Shown here in pieces: positions 20,401-28,805 of a stretch of DNA of 64,000 nt (within the stretch, counting starts at the first letter, position 1; every line of letters starts with the position of its first letter). This DNA comes from DATLZU01 sp051293835 (GTDB lineage: Bacteria > Nitrospirota > Nitrospiria > Nitrospirales > Nitrospiraceae). Position numbers and translations under genes: made by a program. The stretch is from NCBI GenBank assembly GCA_051293835.1, contig JBPKMA010000006.1:212618-276617 (forward strand), written 5' to 3'. The notes below the pieces were generated by a model. The model ran no database searches. It worked only from the letters and a program-made list of their open reading frames with translations, and was not told the DNA's origin.

Positions 20401-20695
20401 CGCTCGGTCCGTTCTCCTTTCGCGCTCGTTTGCGACGTTCCCGGTCTGGTGTCGCACCGGACCGATTCGGCTCCGGCGGGCGTGCCCGGACGAGCGAGGC
20501 GAATTTGGCCGATATCCTGCGCAAGGCTTCTTCGGCTCGCTTGCGGGCGGCCCGTTCGAGCCGCAACGCTTCTCTGAGACGATCGGAGCGCGTCGCGCGT
20601 GTCACGAGTCGTTTAGAGCGGGCGGAGATGCCTTTTCTGGCCATCGTTCCGATTTCGGGGTTCTCGTTCCTATTAGCCAAGTGATGTCTTCCCAC
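17405..20695 (-). CDS. Hybrid sensor histidine kinase (GAF-PAS-GAF-HisKA-HATPase-REC-REC)
   Basis: About 1,096 residues with no membrane segment, so a cytoplasmic sensor. Order: basic coiled N-terminus; GAF (about 115-260); PAS (about 270-380, ending ARDISERKR); a second GAF (about 390-560); HisKA with SMSHEIRTPMNAIIG (His near 587); HATPase with GGTGLGLSISRHLAERMGG; REC1 with LLLLDCRMPDMDG (near 878); REC2 with LVLMDMQMPVMDG (near 1018). The layout matches BarA/ArcB-like phosphorelays with the Hpt on a separate, overlapping gene. The start could be the GTG at 20695 or the ATG at 20644. Confidence 0.93.
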   Translation of the reverse strand: MGRHHLANRNENPEIGTMARKGISARSKRLVTRATRSDRLREALRLERAARKRAEEALRRISAKFASLVRARPPEPNRSGATPDRERRKRARKENGPSASEKEWEARVQRAVAEGTASVTGSEFLAALVRHLARALGVKYVFVTELVGSDSSCMRTLACWTGNKPDLPEEYATTGTPCENVIKHGKAYYRHSVQELFPNNKFLADLGVVSYLGIAMVDRSGHTIGHLCIMDDKPLNGEHRITPILKVLASRAAAEIERMRSEENLHLYREIITHTEDAIAILDLQGRFSYQNAAHAALTGYADSELVGKTPAAVLGLDTFAAILQRLETAGGYRGEVSGRTKDGTEKTFEVSLFAIRNPAGSPVCYVEIARDISERKRSELIEQRRASSLQRYQHALLELTKSEAVSGGDLAQAFQAVTKIGCRALEVERSSIWLYNEDRSIIRLCDLYEQSRDRHSSGTTLSAREYPAYFSALDREDRALAAHDAHRAPRTQEFSQSYLQPLGIGAMLDAPIRRKGRVVGVLCYEHVGGPRQWTAEEEQFASSLATIITLAMETSERREAEQALRIAKETAEAANRAKSEFLASMSHEIRTPMNAIIGMADLLWETELSPNQRKFVRIFRRAGSNLLSLINDILDLSKIEAGHLELETIEFDLVELIDKAIEILAMRANEKGLELACHIASDVPTRLLGDPNRLHQILVNLIGNAIKFTDRGSVVVRVLNDPDSNQPGTIRFSVTDTGIGIPKDKLEAIFESFTQAHASTARKYGGTGLGLSISRHLAERMGGKIWAESTEGQGSTFHCVVRLSIPPQPPSPKPPLTHDLAGLRTLVVDDHPTNLLILRETLTAWGAVVTEAGNGQQALTELQRAADAGRPYQLLLLDCRMPDMDGFEVVERVKTMPPLQGLTTIMLASDQWADDIARTYQLELGGYLVKPIRRSDLLQTISIALGRTKGLSPAPPDPPSAAPVSPADSLRILLVEDSPDNQLLIQSYLKSTPHTLDVAENGQIGVDLFKAGRYDLVLMDMQMPVMDGYAATRAIRQWERDQCLPGTPIVALTALALKEEVAKIFEAGCTAHMTKPIKKVTLLNMLATYKGRNAT

Positions 20696-20874
20696 GGCTC
20701 GTTCCGGCTTAAGCGTGTTTCCCTGGGACCTCGCTCAGGGGGCAACTGCACCGCGCGGGATCAAAGCCGCGCCAGCCGCCGGAAAGAGGCGAGAGGGGCA
20801 TCGCCACAGTGGGAGGTGAGAAGCGGGAGGAAGTCGCGATCGGCACAAATCTGATGGCTCCGGTTTCTGTAGGA

Positions 20875-21879
20875 TTAGTCTTTGTGCGAGTCCTCGACCA
20901 GCGAGAAAAGGCTTGCCTGTTTGGTACGATTCCGGCCTTCCTGCTTGGCCTGATACAACGCTTGGTCGGCCGCTCTGATCAGGTCGGTCGGCGATGCCGC
21001 GCGGGTGGGGATCGCACTCGCGACGCCCAGACTGATGGTGATCTGCTCTCCTGTCGAATGAGAAATCCCTGCCGTTTCCACCTTCCGCCGCAGCGTTTCA
21101 GCCACCTGGGCCGCTCCATCCGCATTGGTACCCGGGAGCACAACGACGAATTCGTCTCCGCCGTAACGGGCGACCAGGTCGCCCGGCCGGTTGACCGCGC
21201 TGGAGATGATGCTGGCAACCTGCTTCAAGCACTCATCTCCCGCCTGGTGGCCGTTGCGGTCGTTGTAATATTTGAATTGATCGATATCGAGCATGATCAG
21301 GGAGAGCGGGGTCGCGTCGCGGACAGCGCGACGCCATTCCTGATCCAAAAAATCGTCGAACTGGCGTCGGTTGGTAATGCCGGTGAGGCCGTCCAGGCAG
21401 GAAAGGCGCAGCAGCATCTGGTTGGCCTCCTGGAGTTGGCGCATCACTTCGAGCAATTCCTGTTCCCGGGCGCGGCGGCGGTCGATCTCGTGGACCAGCC
21501 GCAGTACTGAACGAACGCGCGTGAGGAGTTCGACCTTGTTGATCGGCTTGCCGATGTAATCCATTGCGCCGGCTGCGAACGCCAACTGGAGGTCGACCGG
21601 ATCGGTCTTGACCGTCACCATGATGATGGGAATGTCGCGCAGCCGTTCGACGGCCTTGATTTGGCGGCATGCCTCGATCCCATTCATCCGCGGCATCATG
21701 ATATCCATCAGAATGAGATCGACGCGGGCGAGGGTCTGCCTCCCCCCGTCCAAGCCGAGGTGGCGGAAGGCCTCGGCGGCCGAATCGGCTACGACGATGT
21801 CTTCATAACCGGCTGCGCTCAGGATCGACTGCAAGAGAAGACGGTCGTCCTGGGAATCGTCAACGATTAAAATGCCCAT
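20875..21879 (-). CDS. Diguanylate cyclase response regulator (REC-GGDEF)
   Basis: A 334-residue protein that should make cyclic di-GMP when phosphorylated. The receiver domain opens ILIVDDSQDDRLL, with its Asp in LILMDIMMPRMNG and its Lys in YIGKPINKVEL. A short coiled linker (about 130-165) leads to the GGDEF domain. The catalytic motif is intact (ARYGGDEFVVVLPG). An RxxD inhibitory site (RPGD) lies five residues upstream of it, so product feedback is likely. It lies about 180 nt upstream of the hybrid kinase on the same strand. Confidence 0.93.
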   Translation of the reverse strand: MGILIVDDSQDDRLLLQSILSAAGYEDIVVADSAAEAFRHLGLDGGRQTLARVDLILMDIMMPRMNGIEACRQIKAVERLRDIPIIMVTVKTDPVDLQLAFAAGAMDYIGKPINKVELLTRVRSVLRLVHEIDRRRAREQELLEVMRQLQEANQMLLRLSCLDGLTGITNRRQFDDFLDQEWRRAVRDATPLSLIMLDIDQFKYYNDRNGHQAGDECLKQVASIISSAVNRPGDLVARYGGDEFVVVLPGTNADGAAQVAETLRRKVETAGISHSTGEQITISLGVASAIPTRAASPTDLIRAADQALYQAKQEGRNRTKQASLFSLVEDSHKD

Positions 21880-21942
21880 CGAGGCGCCCAGTTTCGCGAG
21901 GTCGGCTTACGTAGATACGTCCACCGAGCCGGATGGTAGCAG

Positions 21943-22572
21943 TTAGTGCTCATAAACACCAGGATAAAGCTTCTTGATGCAGGGTGCGCAGAGCCCGTGA
22001 CTAAACTCCGCTTCCGAATGTTCCTGCAGGTACTCTTCCAATTGCTGCCATGCCCCGAGGTCGTTCCGGATTTTCTTGCATGATGCGCAGATCGGGATCA
22101 GGCCGCGCAGAGTTTTCACCTCCCGAAGTGCTCGTTGCAACTCTTCATTGCTAGCGCGGAGTTCCTGTTCCTTGGCCTTCCGGCAGTCCATCTCGCGCTT
22201 CAGGGCGAGCGCCGATGAGACCCTGGCCTGCAGCTCGACGCGGTTAACCGGTTTGTTGATGTAATCGGTCGCGCCCGCATCGAAGGCCTCTTTGAGGTTC
22301 GACGGATCGTTCTTGGCGGTCACCATGATAATCGGGATATCCCGCAGGTGCGGGCGGGATTTGATCAGACGGCAGGCGGCTACGCCGTCAATCTCCGGCA
22401 TGAGATAATCCATCAGAATCAGATCGATGGCTGGAGATTGCGGCTCGGACAATCTCGCCAGCGCCGCTGCAGCCGATTCGGCCGTCACCACGTCGAGATA
22501 GCCGGCCTGGTGGAGGAGGGTCTGAAGCAACAGACGTTGGTCCTGGGAATCATCCACGATCAGAATGCTCAT
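21943..22572 (-). CDS. Response regulator with C-terminal Cys-rich module
   Basis: A 209-residue protein. The receiver domain (ILIVDDSQDQRLLLQ; Asp in LILMDYLMPEIDG; Lys in YINKPVNRVEL) is followed by a helical linker and a module ending the protein: PICASCKKIRND, a Trp and Leu-Glu-x-Tyr stretch, then FSHGLCAPCIKKLYP. The two C-x2-C pairs suggest a zinc or redox site. The same tail is known at the end of many environmental PAS kinases, but its role is not established. Its receiver closely resembles that of the diguanylate cyclase next to it, suggesting duplication. Confidence 0.85.
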   Translation of the reverse strand: MSILIVDDSQDQRLLLQTLLHQAGYLDVVTAESAAAALARLSEPQSPAIDLILMDYLMPEIDGVAACRLIKSRPHLRDIPIIMVTAKNDPSNLKEAFDAGATDYINKPVNRVELQARVSSALALKREMDCRKAKEQELRASNEELQRALREVKTLRGLIPICASCKKIRNDLGAWQQLEEYLQEHSEAEFSHGLCAPCIKKLYPGVYEH

Positions 22573-22710
22573 GCGTACACGGTTCTCTGAACGTGACCGG
22601 GAAATCCGAACACGCCGGTGGAACGGCGCTGGGCACGGTGAACGGCGCACGGGGCGTTCGGGGCTCCGAATCGCCCGAACTCGATCGAGTTTCAGAACAG
22701 TATAGCAGGG

Positions 22711-23268
22711 CTAGCGAAGTCTCGACCGGACCAGGTCGCTGATCAATTTTCCATCGACGGCTTGGCCGGCCAAGCGAGCCATAACGGTTTTCATGACAAT
22801 CCCCATGTCTTTCAGCGAGGTCGCGCCTGTTTCTTGAATGACGGCATCGATGATCTGGGTGACCTCCTCCGCGGTCAATGCGTGTGGCAGATAACTTTGG
22901 ATGATCACGATTTCCTTGAGTTCCTTGTCGGCCAAGTCTTCCCGCCCGGCCTTGCCGTAGGGTTCGACGGCGTCTTTGCGTTGCTTGACCAAAGAGGTCA
23001 TGATGCGGGTCATCTCCGCGTCATCCAGATGTTTCTTGAGTTCCAGTTCCTTGTTCATGGCTGCTGCCTTGATCATGCGGATGACGTCCATACGGAGCTG
23101 AACCTTGGCTTTCATGGCCTGTTTCAGGTCTTCGCCGAGACGATCGTGGAGCGTTATGGGGCTCCTGTTGACTTGTTGATTGTCGACTGCGGAAATTGCC
23201 GGTGTGGTCGACAAGAACAGAATAGCCCGATGTTCCGATTCCGTCAATCGATCTGCCGCTTTGGTCAT
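22711..23268 (-). CDS. yqeY: GatB/YqeY domain protein (start uncertain)
   Basis: YqeY-family proteins resemble the tRNA-binding tail of GatB. The core from LHDRLGEDLKQAMKAK to the C-terminus (148 residues) is complete and collinear with the family. Homologues begin Met-(S/T)-Leu-His-Asp-Arg-Leu. Here that position is ATA (23157-23155), preceded by a good SD (AGGAG) 4 nt upstream. The nearest in-frame ATG is at 23268 and would add 37 atypical residues. Either an AUA start is used, or the N-terminus was extended after the start codon was lost. Coordinates here use the ATG. Confidence 0.8.
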   Translation of the reverse strand: MTKAADRLTESEHRAILFLSTTPAISAVDNQQVNRSPITLHDRLGEDLKQAMKAKVQLRMDVIRMIKAAAMNKELELKKHLDDAEMTRIMTSLVKQRKDAVEPYGKAGREDLADKELKEIVIIQSYLPHALTAEEVTQIIDAVIQETGATSLKDMGIVMKTVMARLAGQAVDGKLISDLVRSRLR

Positions 23269-23435
23269 TGGTTCTACGCTCGGAGACGCCTGGCGCGGGT
23301 TTTGCGCGTAGCTCCGGAGCGCGTCGTGCCAGGCGCAATGGTTTTCCGTTCGGAAGGGGAGTAAGATGTATGTGCGTCGCCCTCCCTTGCGGTCGTGGCG
23401 AGCTGGGAAGGTTGATCCACGAAAGGGCGCACGCC

Positions 23436-24080
23436 GTGGTTCGGTCACCCATACTGACGGGCTTGTTCCCGGCAATGATCCTGCCTGCGCTCATCGGATG
23501 CTACTTGCCTACGCCGCCGGCTGCTCCGGTTTCCGCCACCGCCAGGGGCTTGCCTCCTTTGTTTACTGTCCCGCCCGACGTGCAGCGACTGGCTGTCTTG
23601 TATCCGAAGACGTCCGATCGTGAGTTGATGGATGCCTACATACGCCTGGAGGGCGCGGCGTTTCAGCTCAAAGCGCAACGTCCGTCTCTCAGGATCATCG
23701 AACGGTTCCACCTCGCCACGGTGCTTGACGAGCAACGGTTCCAATTAGGGGGAGCGGTGTCCGAAGAGTCAGCCATCCGGCTTGGCCGGTTGCTGGGCGT
23801 GGACAGTGTGCTGATTTATCGCATCGAGGGCCCCACGCTGAGAGAGCGGCTTTGGGCCAGACATCATGAGGATCTGCCCCCGTACACGGTGACCAGCAAG
23901 ATCATCCGGGTTGAGAGCGCCGAAGTCGTGTTTCACAACGTCGTGACAGCGCGGGTGGAGCAGTCGGATGGTTGGAGTGTAGCGTCGGCCGATTCACAGG
24001 ATTTCCAGCGATTGGGTCGAGCCGCGTTAGAGCGGGGCATAGCTGAAACAGTGGCGAATCTTCGGCTGGCGTTTCAGTAG
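23436..24080 (+). CDS. CsgG-like outer membrane lipoprotein
   Basis: About 214 residues. The GTG start gives a signal peptide ending in a lipobox (LPALIGC), so the mature protein is a lipoprotein. The body shows the CsgG-type pattern: IERFHLATVLDEQRFQLGG, SEESAIRLGRLLGVDSVLIY, and an alternating strand region after it. CsgG relatives form secretion pores or envelope assembly factors, and shorter ones are periplasmic sensors. The frame is open upstream to 23268 but lacks a signal-like start there. Confidence 0.65.
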   Translation: MVRSPILTGLFPAMILPALIGCYLPTPPAAPVSATARGLPPLFTVPPDVQRLAVLYPKTSDRELMDAYIRLEGAAFQLKAQRPSLRIIERFHLATVLDEQRFQLGGAVSEESAIRLGRLLGVDSVLIYRIEGPTLRERLWARHHEDLPPYTVTSKIIRVESAEVVFHNVVTARVEQSDGWSVASADSQDFQRLGRAALERGIAETVANLRLAFQ

Positions 24081-24132
24081 GCGGCTCGGTCGGATCATTC
24101 CACTGCGCACAATAAACTAAGGAGGATCACTT

Positions 24133-24348
24133 ATGAAGGAAGGCGCGCAAGGGTGGGCGCGGAAGATCGGGGCGACGGGGCTATCGCTCGGCGTGTGTCT
24201 GTGGTGGGTGGCTTGCGCGGGCGAGCAGCCGAAAGGGTCCATGCACCCGACGCCTCAGCAGGTCCGCGGCAACGCCGATCGGGCCTTTGAAAAGCTGAAA
24301 CAGGAAGAACAGATACGAGTTGGAAACGGCGAGGCGATGCCGCGATAG
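24133..24348 (+). CDS. Small lipoprotein, 71 aa
   Basis: It has a basic N-terminus, a hydrophobic core (LSLGVCLWWVA) and a lipobox with its Cys in VACAG. The mature part of about 40 residues is charged. The SD AAGGAGG lies just upstream. It follows the CsgG-like gene by about 50 nt. Function is unknown. Confidence 0.65.
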   Translation: MKEGAQGWARKIGATGLSLGVCLWWVACAGEQPKGSMHPTPQQVRGNADRAFEKLKQEEQIRVGNGEAMPR

Positions 24349-24376
24349 GCATCATGTTCGGCAGAGCCGGCCGCCG

Positions 24377-25783
24377 TCAGGCGTGGGAACGTTTCCTGCT
24401 GAAGAGCTGAACGAGCCACGTGGTCAGGGCTAGTTCCCGAAACAGGCGGGTGGGGGAAACGGGTTCGACAGCTCGCGGTTCGCGGAAGGTGTTCAGCAAG
24501 CCTGCGGATACCGCTAGCCGGAGCAAGCCGGAAATGAGGAAGACGATGGGAAGGTTGGAGACCGGATGAGCCTCCAAAGGCAAGTAAGCGACGGGGACGG
24601 CTGAGGGCGTCACGACTGTCAGCCAACTTCCGATCAGGGCTCCGACGATCCATCCTGCCGCGTTGATCGCATTGGTTACCGCGACGCCTTTGGCTTTGTT
24701 TTGGGGGGGAACCGCGTCGAAAACATAGTTCTGCAGTCCAAGGGTCATGCCTGCCCAGATCACGCCGCCCAGGAAATTCACGGCCAACAGAAACACCAGA
24801 TTCGTACTGAGCAAGTACAACATCGGCAGGAACGGCACTGACCAGCCAGTTACCTCGATCACCCTCTTGTTGCCGAATCGGTCGATGATGCGCCCCCAGT
24901 GTGTGAGCGCAATGAATTGCCCGAACGTGCCGGCTGCCAGCCAAGCGGCGTATTGCAGGTAATTGAAGTGGAGATCGCGAAGCAAATAGATGACGAAAAA
25001 CGGACCGGCGATAAAGACGCACACGTGCATAAGTCCGGAAAACAGCAGGAAGCGTCTGAAGTCACGGCTCGACGGTTGTCTGAGAAAATCGAATAAGCGC
25101 CCGCTGGATTCCTGGGATGTCGACTCCACCGGATCGTCGATCTTGGTCAGACAGTAGGCGGACAGGCTGCGCGCCACTGCGGCCACCAGAAAAATCAGCG
25201 CAAACCCGATCCATGTCGCCTCTGAAGATCGTCCGGCGTCGAGAAGGAGCCCGGCTGCGAACAACGCGCAGAAGCTAGCGATCGCCATGAGACGCGCGCG
25301 CTGAGCGAAATAGACGCCCCGCCCGTTCGGGACTACGAAATCGGTGATCAGGCTGTTCCATGCGGGAATGGCAAAATGGCCTATTGCCATATGGATGGTC
25401 GCTAGGGTGATCAGCAGCCAGGGAGCTGCCCGGGGAAAGAGGAGCGGAAGGGAGAAGATCGGCAGCCACAGAGCAGCTTGTCCCGCCGCTCCCAGTAGGA
25501 TCAACGGTTTTCGCGGAACGCGGCTCAACGCTTTCACGGAAAGCAGTTGAGCCATGGTTCCGATAAGCTGGGGGAGCGATGACAGAATGCCGATCTGGAG
25601 AGGAGTGGCATGCAAAAAGAGCGCGAAGGCCGAAAGGTAGTTCTCGCCTGACCCTTGAGCGATGGCTTGAAAGGCGCCCTCATGGATGCCGTACCTTCGG
25701 TTGCGCTCGTGCGAGGAGGCCGGTTTATCCATGACGGTGCCGGAAAGCCCTTCGGCAGGTTGTTCAGATGTCGATGAGGTCAC
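24377..25783 (-). CDS. MFS transporter
   Basis: A 468-residue membrane protein with about 12 hydrophobic helices in two halves joined by a cytoplasmic loop (about 205-225). The N-terminal cytoplasmic stretch leads into NYLSAFALFLHATPLQIGILSSLPQL, a pattern shared by the MFS branch related to BtlA/Spinster-like proteins. A helix-8/9 segment reads HWGRIIDRFGNKRV, the usual MFS loop signature. The substrate is unknown. Confidence 0.85.
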   Translation of the reverse strand: MTSSTSEQPAEGLSGTVMDKPASSHERNRRYGIHEGAFQAIAQGSGENYLSAFALFLHATPLQIGILSSLPQLIGTMAQLLSVKALSRVPRKPLILLGAAGQAALWLPIFSLPLLFPRAAPWLLITLATIHMAIGHFAIPAWNSLITDFVVPNGRGVYFAQRARLMAIASFCALFAAGLLLDAGRSSEATWIGFALIFLVAAVARSLSAYCLTKIDDPVESTSQESSGRLFDFLRQPSSRDFRRFLLFSGLMHVCVFIAGPFFVIYLLRDLHFNYLQYAAWLAAGTFGQFIALTHWGRIIDRFGNKRVIEVTGWSVPFLPMLYLLSTNLVFLLAVNFLGGVIWAGMTLGLQNYVFDAVPPQNKAKGVAVTNAINAAGWIVGALIGSWLTVVTPSAVPVAYLPLEAHPVSNLPIVFLISGLLRLAVSAGLLNTFREPRAVEPVSPTRLFRELALTTWLVQLFSRKRSHA

Positions 25784-25842
25784 GAAGTCAAATGAATCCG
25801 TCTCGGTGCAAGCGACAAAGTACGGAACGCAGTCTCCGCGCC

Positions 25843-25848
25843 ATTATA
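25843..25848 (-). promoter_or_regulatory. -10 element of the MFS gene
   Basis: An exact TATAAT on the minus strand, about 60 nt upstream of the MFS ATG. No clear -35 is seen. Confidence 0.35.
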
Positions 25849-25968
25849 GCAGACCGCTCCTCAGGGCCCACCCACCGTTGAAATACCTGGGGCTATGCAG
25901 TAGGCTGATAAGGTGAACGGAACATCTCACCATGTTTGCCCGGTTTGATCCGGGAAAGGAGGTGCGGC

Positions 25969-26625
25969 ATGAGCGTTAGCGATCATGGCCCGACTCCGCC
26001 TGCCGTCACGATGGCGATGCTCATCCTGGCCCTGGTTTCGTTCGTGGGAATCGGTTTCCCTTCGATGAGTCATGCCAGGGAGTTGATGACGCCCAAGGAG
26101 CAGTCTGAAACGGAAGTGGATCCGACGTCCTCTCCCTTGTTCGACACCCAGAAGAAAGGCGTTCCACAGTCTATTTTTGTGTGGATCAAGTTCGCCAAGG
26201 GGTTTGAAGAGGAATGGGATAGTTTTGGTCGGAAGGGGTGGTACACGCAGGACCCGCGGCTGAAGCCTATCGGGGCCGGTACGACCGTATTTACCCCGGA
26301 CACCCCGGCCATTTATATCGTGTTCGAAGTGGCGCCTCTCGAAGACCCTGCGCAGTTCAGTGCGCAGTGGTTCCTGGAGGAGGAAGGCGGAAAACTTTCC
26401 GAGACCCCGATCGGCAAGGATGCCTTGGAGGTGCCGGGTCACTCACGGTATGGATACCTGGAATTGAAACGGCCAGACGGTGCCTGGCCCAAGGGCAACT
26501 ACCTGGTAAAAATTTACGTCACTCCGCTTGGCCAACAGCCCTTCCACGCGGCCAATCAAGTCGGCACCATGCGGTTTACGATCTCAGATCAGCCCGCACA
26601 AGCCGCTCCCGCTGCTCAGAAGTAG
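25969..26625 (+). CDS. Exported hypothetical protein
   Basis: 218 residues. The start has a near-perfect SD (AAAGGAGG, 5-6 nt before ATG). The N-terminus carries a hydrophobic stretch (VTMAMLILALVSFVGIGF) and a cleavage-like SHA-RE site, so it is secreted to the periplasm. The body is beta-rich; its tail runs GNYLVKIYVTPLGQQP and ends in an Ala/Pro tail. It lies just upstream of an FmdB-type gene and a 90-aa gene on the same strand. Family not recognised. Confidence 0.7.
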   Translation: MSVSDHGPTPPAVTMAMLILALVSFVGIGFPSMSHARELMTPKEQSETEVDPTSSPLFDTQKKGVPQSIFVWIKFAKGFEEEWDSFGRKGWYTQDPRLKPIGAGTTVFTPDTPAIYIVFEVAPLEDPAQFSAQWFLEEEGGKLSETPIGKDALEVPGHSRYGYLELKRPDGAWPKGNYLVKIYVTPLGQQPFHAANQVGTMRFTISDQPAQAAPAAQK

Positions 26626-26681
26626 GGCGGCCCGCCGCGGATATTGTTTTCTCTGGAGATCACTGAATTTCGAGGGTGGCG

Positions 26682-26966
26682 ATGCCGATTTATGAGTATC
26701 TCGCCGAGCGGTGCGACCGACAACCCAGTTGTTCGTTGAAAAAAGAGTACCTCCAACCGGTGACGGCCGCTCCGCCCACAGCCTGCCGTGATTGCGGTGC
26801 GCCGATTCGCCGGGTCTTCTCCTCCTTTACCGCTCGGTCAGGCCCAGTCGGCGTCTCCAGACCTGACCCAACTCCGCTCAACATCACGGGTATTCCGGCG
26901 CTGACGCAAATGCCCGGCGGCGGGGAGGAAGGACCGTGTGGCAGAGGGAAGGGCCACGAACATTGA
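26682..26966 (+). CDS. Divergent FmdB-type zinc ribbon protein
   Basis: It begins MPIYEYLAERC, as FmdB proteins do, and has a second pair CRDCGAPIRRVFSSF. The first CxxC is degenerate: Cys-Asp-Arg-Gln-Pro-Ser-Cys replaces the tight C-x2-C knuckle, so metal binding may differ from the copy at 17-346. The C-terminus is Gly-rich and ends in His residues. A GTG two codons earlier is also open. Confidence 0.7.
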   Translation: MPIYEYLAERCDRQPSCSLKKEYLQPVTAAPPTACRDCGAPIRRVFSSFTARSGPVGVSRPDPTPLNITGIPALTQMPGGGEEGPCGRGKGHEH

Positions 26967-27024
26967 GGGTGCCGGTGGGGGCACTCACAGGAGACCGCCT
27001 GGAAAACCAAGGGAATGAGGAGAG

Positions 27025-27297
27025 ATGAAAGAGACGGATCCGCAGAAGCTTGCGCTCTTGTACGAGCGCTTCAAGGATGTGTGTTTAGTTGAAAAAGAGA
27101 TTTGGACCGAGGTGTTTCTGCCGCGGGAGGTCAAACACGGACCTGTGCGTACGAATCTCCAGGATCGTTATGAGGTGGTGATCGATGATAAAGATGTCGA
27201 AGCCGCGCTCGAAGCGAATATCCCTTTGGGAGGGCAAGCTCTAGCCGCGGCGATCCAGGAATATCGCTCGCACATCAGTTTTATCAAGAAAGGTTAG
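27025..27297 (+). CDS. Hypothetical protein, 90 aa
   Basis: A soluble protein, MKETDPQKLALLYERFKDV..., with a good SD (GAGGAGAG). It is probably the last gene of the unit that includes the exported protein and the FmdB-like protein. No motif is recognised. Confidence 0.6.
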   Translation: MKETDPQKLALLYERFKDVCLVEKEIWTEVFLPREVKHGPVRTNLQDRYEVVIDDKDVEAALEANIPLGGQALAAAIQEYRSHISFIKKG

Positions 27298-27793
27298 CGC
27301 GCTTGCGGGGCCAGCGCCGTCTCGATTCCCTTAACCGATGTCTTCCGAGAGCGGTTTCGTCCGATGATGGTAGTGCGCGATCATCCGGCCTGATCAATCT
27401 ACCAAGTACTTCTGAAAAGTCCACTCCACCTCGCCGGAGAACGAGCTTTGCTCCGTGAGATACCGGGAGGGCGGGTGTCTGTCCTGGCCCTAAACGTTGA
27501 TCTTGCTGAACAGGGGAAATGTGAGACTGTATTTGGTGGAGCAAAAGCTCGTGAACTCCTTCTTGGTCCCCGGCTCCTGCTGGCCGCAGTTGTTGACGGG
27601 GAACGCCAGGATCTCCAACTCTTGGCCCCGGTATTTTTATCTTCTGCAGGTCGGTAGACTATGGTGTGTGCCCGCAGAAGCTGGTGGTGTTGACCAGCAG
27701 GAGTATCTTGCCGCGAAACTGGCTCAGTGATACTGGGCTTGCTGTCGATGTCGTCGAGCGTGAAATCATAGACGCTTGAAGAGTCGCCCCCAT
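27298..27793 (-). pseudogene. Glutathione peroxidase pseudogene
   Basis: Read on the minus strand, the pieces are, in order: VYDFTLDDIDSKP, LSQFRGKILLLVNTTSFCGH (active-site Cys), YRGQELEILAFPVNNCGQQE, SFCSTKYSLTFPLFSKINV, EVEWTFQKYLVD and SGRMIAHYHHRTKPLSEDIG. These cover the whole glutathione peroxidase/BtuE family in the right order. They are split by several frameshifts and by in-frame TAG, TAG and TGA codons. The active site codes for Cys, so the TGA (at a later Arg-like position) is not selenocysteine. A candidate ATG lies at 27793 but is out of frame with the first block. Confidence 0.85.
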
Positions 27794-27920
27794 CCTTTCT
27801 TCAGGGGGCTAAAGCCGATCACGAAGGAAACACGCAGCCCCTCATCCGCCGACCATCCTGCATTCCAAGACCAACCACGAAGGCTCGCGTTTCAGCGGTG
27901 ATATAAAGAACGCACCTTTG

Positions 27921-28805
27921 CTAGAGCCTCTGGAGTGTGGCGATCCGTTCCTCAATCGGTGGGTGCGTGGCAAACAGCCCCAGAAAACCGGAGGTTTTAC
28001 CGGAAATTTTCATGGTGGCCAAGGGGTCTTGAACAGAATATTCGAATTGAGTCCGCGACATCCATCGATCGATTGCCCGGAGGGCCGAGATCATCGCTTC
28101 TTTGCCGTAAACCCTGGCTGAAAAGGCGTCAGCCGCAAACTCACGACGACGCGAGAACCAACTGATCGGAATCATGGCGAGGATCGACAACACGAATTGC
28201 AGGAAGAAATAGACTCCCACAGCCAGGGCTTCGTTGCGGTCAGCCAAGTGCCGATAGACCCAGCGGCTGATCAGATAGACGAAGGTGTTCATCAATCCGG
28301 CCAACACTGTGGTCGTGAACATGTCGCCGTTGAACACATGGCCCATTTCGTGCGCCAAAACAGCCCGGACTTCCTGCTCGTTCAGATTGTTCAACAAACC
28401 GGTCGAGACCGCCACCATGGAGTTGTTCTTGCTCGGACCGGTCGCGAAGGCATTGGGGTCCGGCGAGTCGTAGACCCAAACTTCAGGCATCTGAATCCGA
28501 AGGCGTTGGGCGATCTCCTGCACGGCGCCGTACACGACTTGCTCGGCATGAGATCGGGGTTGCGTGATCTGGTAACAATCCAGCATGGAGCGGGCCAATT
28601 GTTTCGAAAAAGCCAAACTGACGAAGGCGCCACCGAATCCGAAGACCATCGCCCAGACCAGATCCTGCTGATCGACGACGCCTCGCACATCGATGCCAAA
28701 AGCCGGCAGGATAAAGTTCACCAACAGATTGAACGAAAACGACAATGTGACAAAGATCAAGACGTTCGCGATCAGGAGCAGCGTGATTCCCTTAAGCCAC
28801 TTCAT
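27921..28805 (-). CDS. htpX: Membrane metalloprotease HtpX
   Basis: HtpX is a zinc endopeptidase of the inner membrane that degrades misfolded membrane proteins. The 294-residue product has two N-terminal membrane helices. The catalytic HEMGH motif is in LAHEMGHVFNGD (near residue 150), two more helices follow, and the third zinc ligand Glu is in RRREFAADAFSARVYG. Length and topology fit the family. Confidence 0.95.
   Translation of the reverse strand: MKWLKGITLLLIANVLIFVTLSFSFNLLVNFILPAFGIDVRGVVDQQDLVWAMVFGFGGAFVSLAFSKQLARSMLDCYQITQPRSHAEQVVYGAVQEIAQRLRIQMPEVWVYDSPDPNAFATGPSKNNSMVAVSTGLLNNLNEQEVRAVLAHEMGHVFNGDMFTTTVLAGLMNTFVYLISRWVYRHLADRNEALAVGVYFFLQFVLSILAMIPISWFSRRREFAADAFSARVYGKEAMISALRAIDRWMSRTQFEYSVQDPLATMKISGKTSGFLGLFATHPPIEERIATLQRL

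Noticed and set aside
27298..27793. Selenocysteine-containing glutathione peroxidase
   Set aside because: The active-site position is Cys and the TGA lies far downstream beside other stops and frameshifts, so it is a pseudogene.
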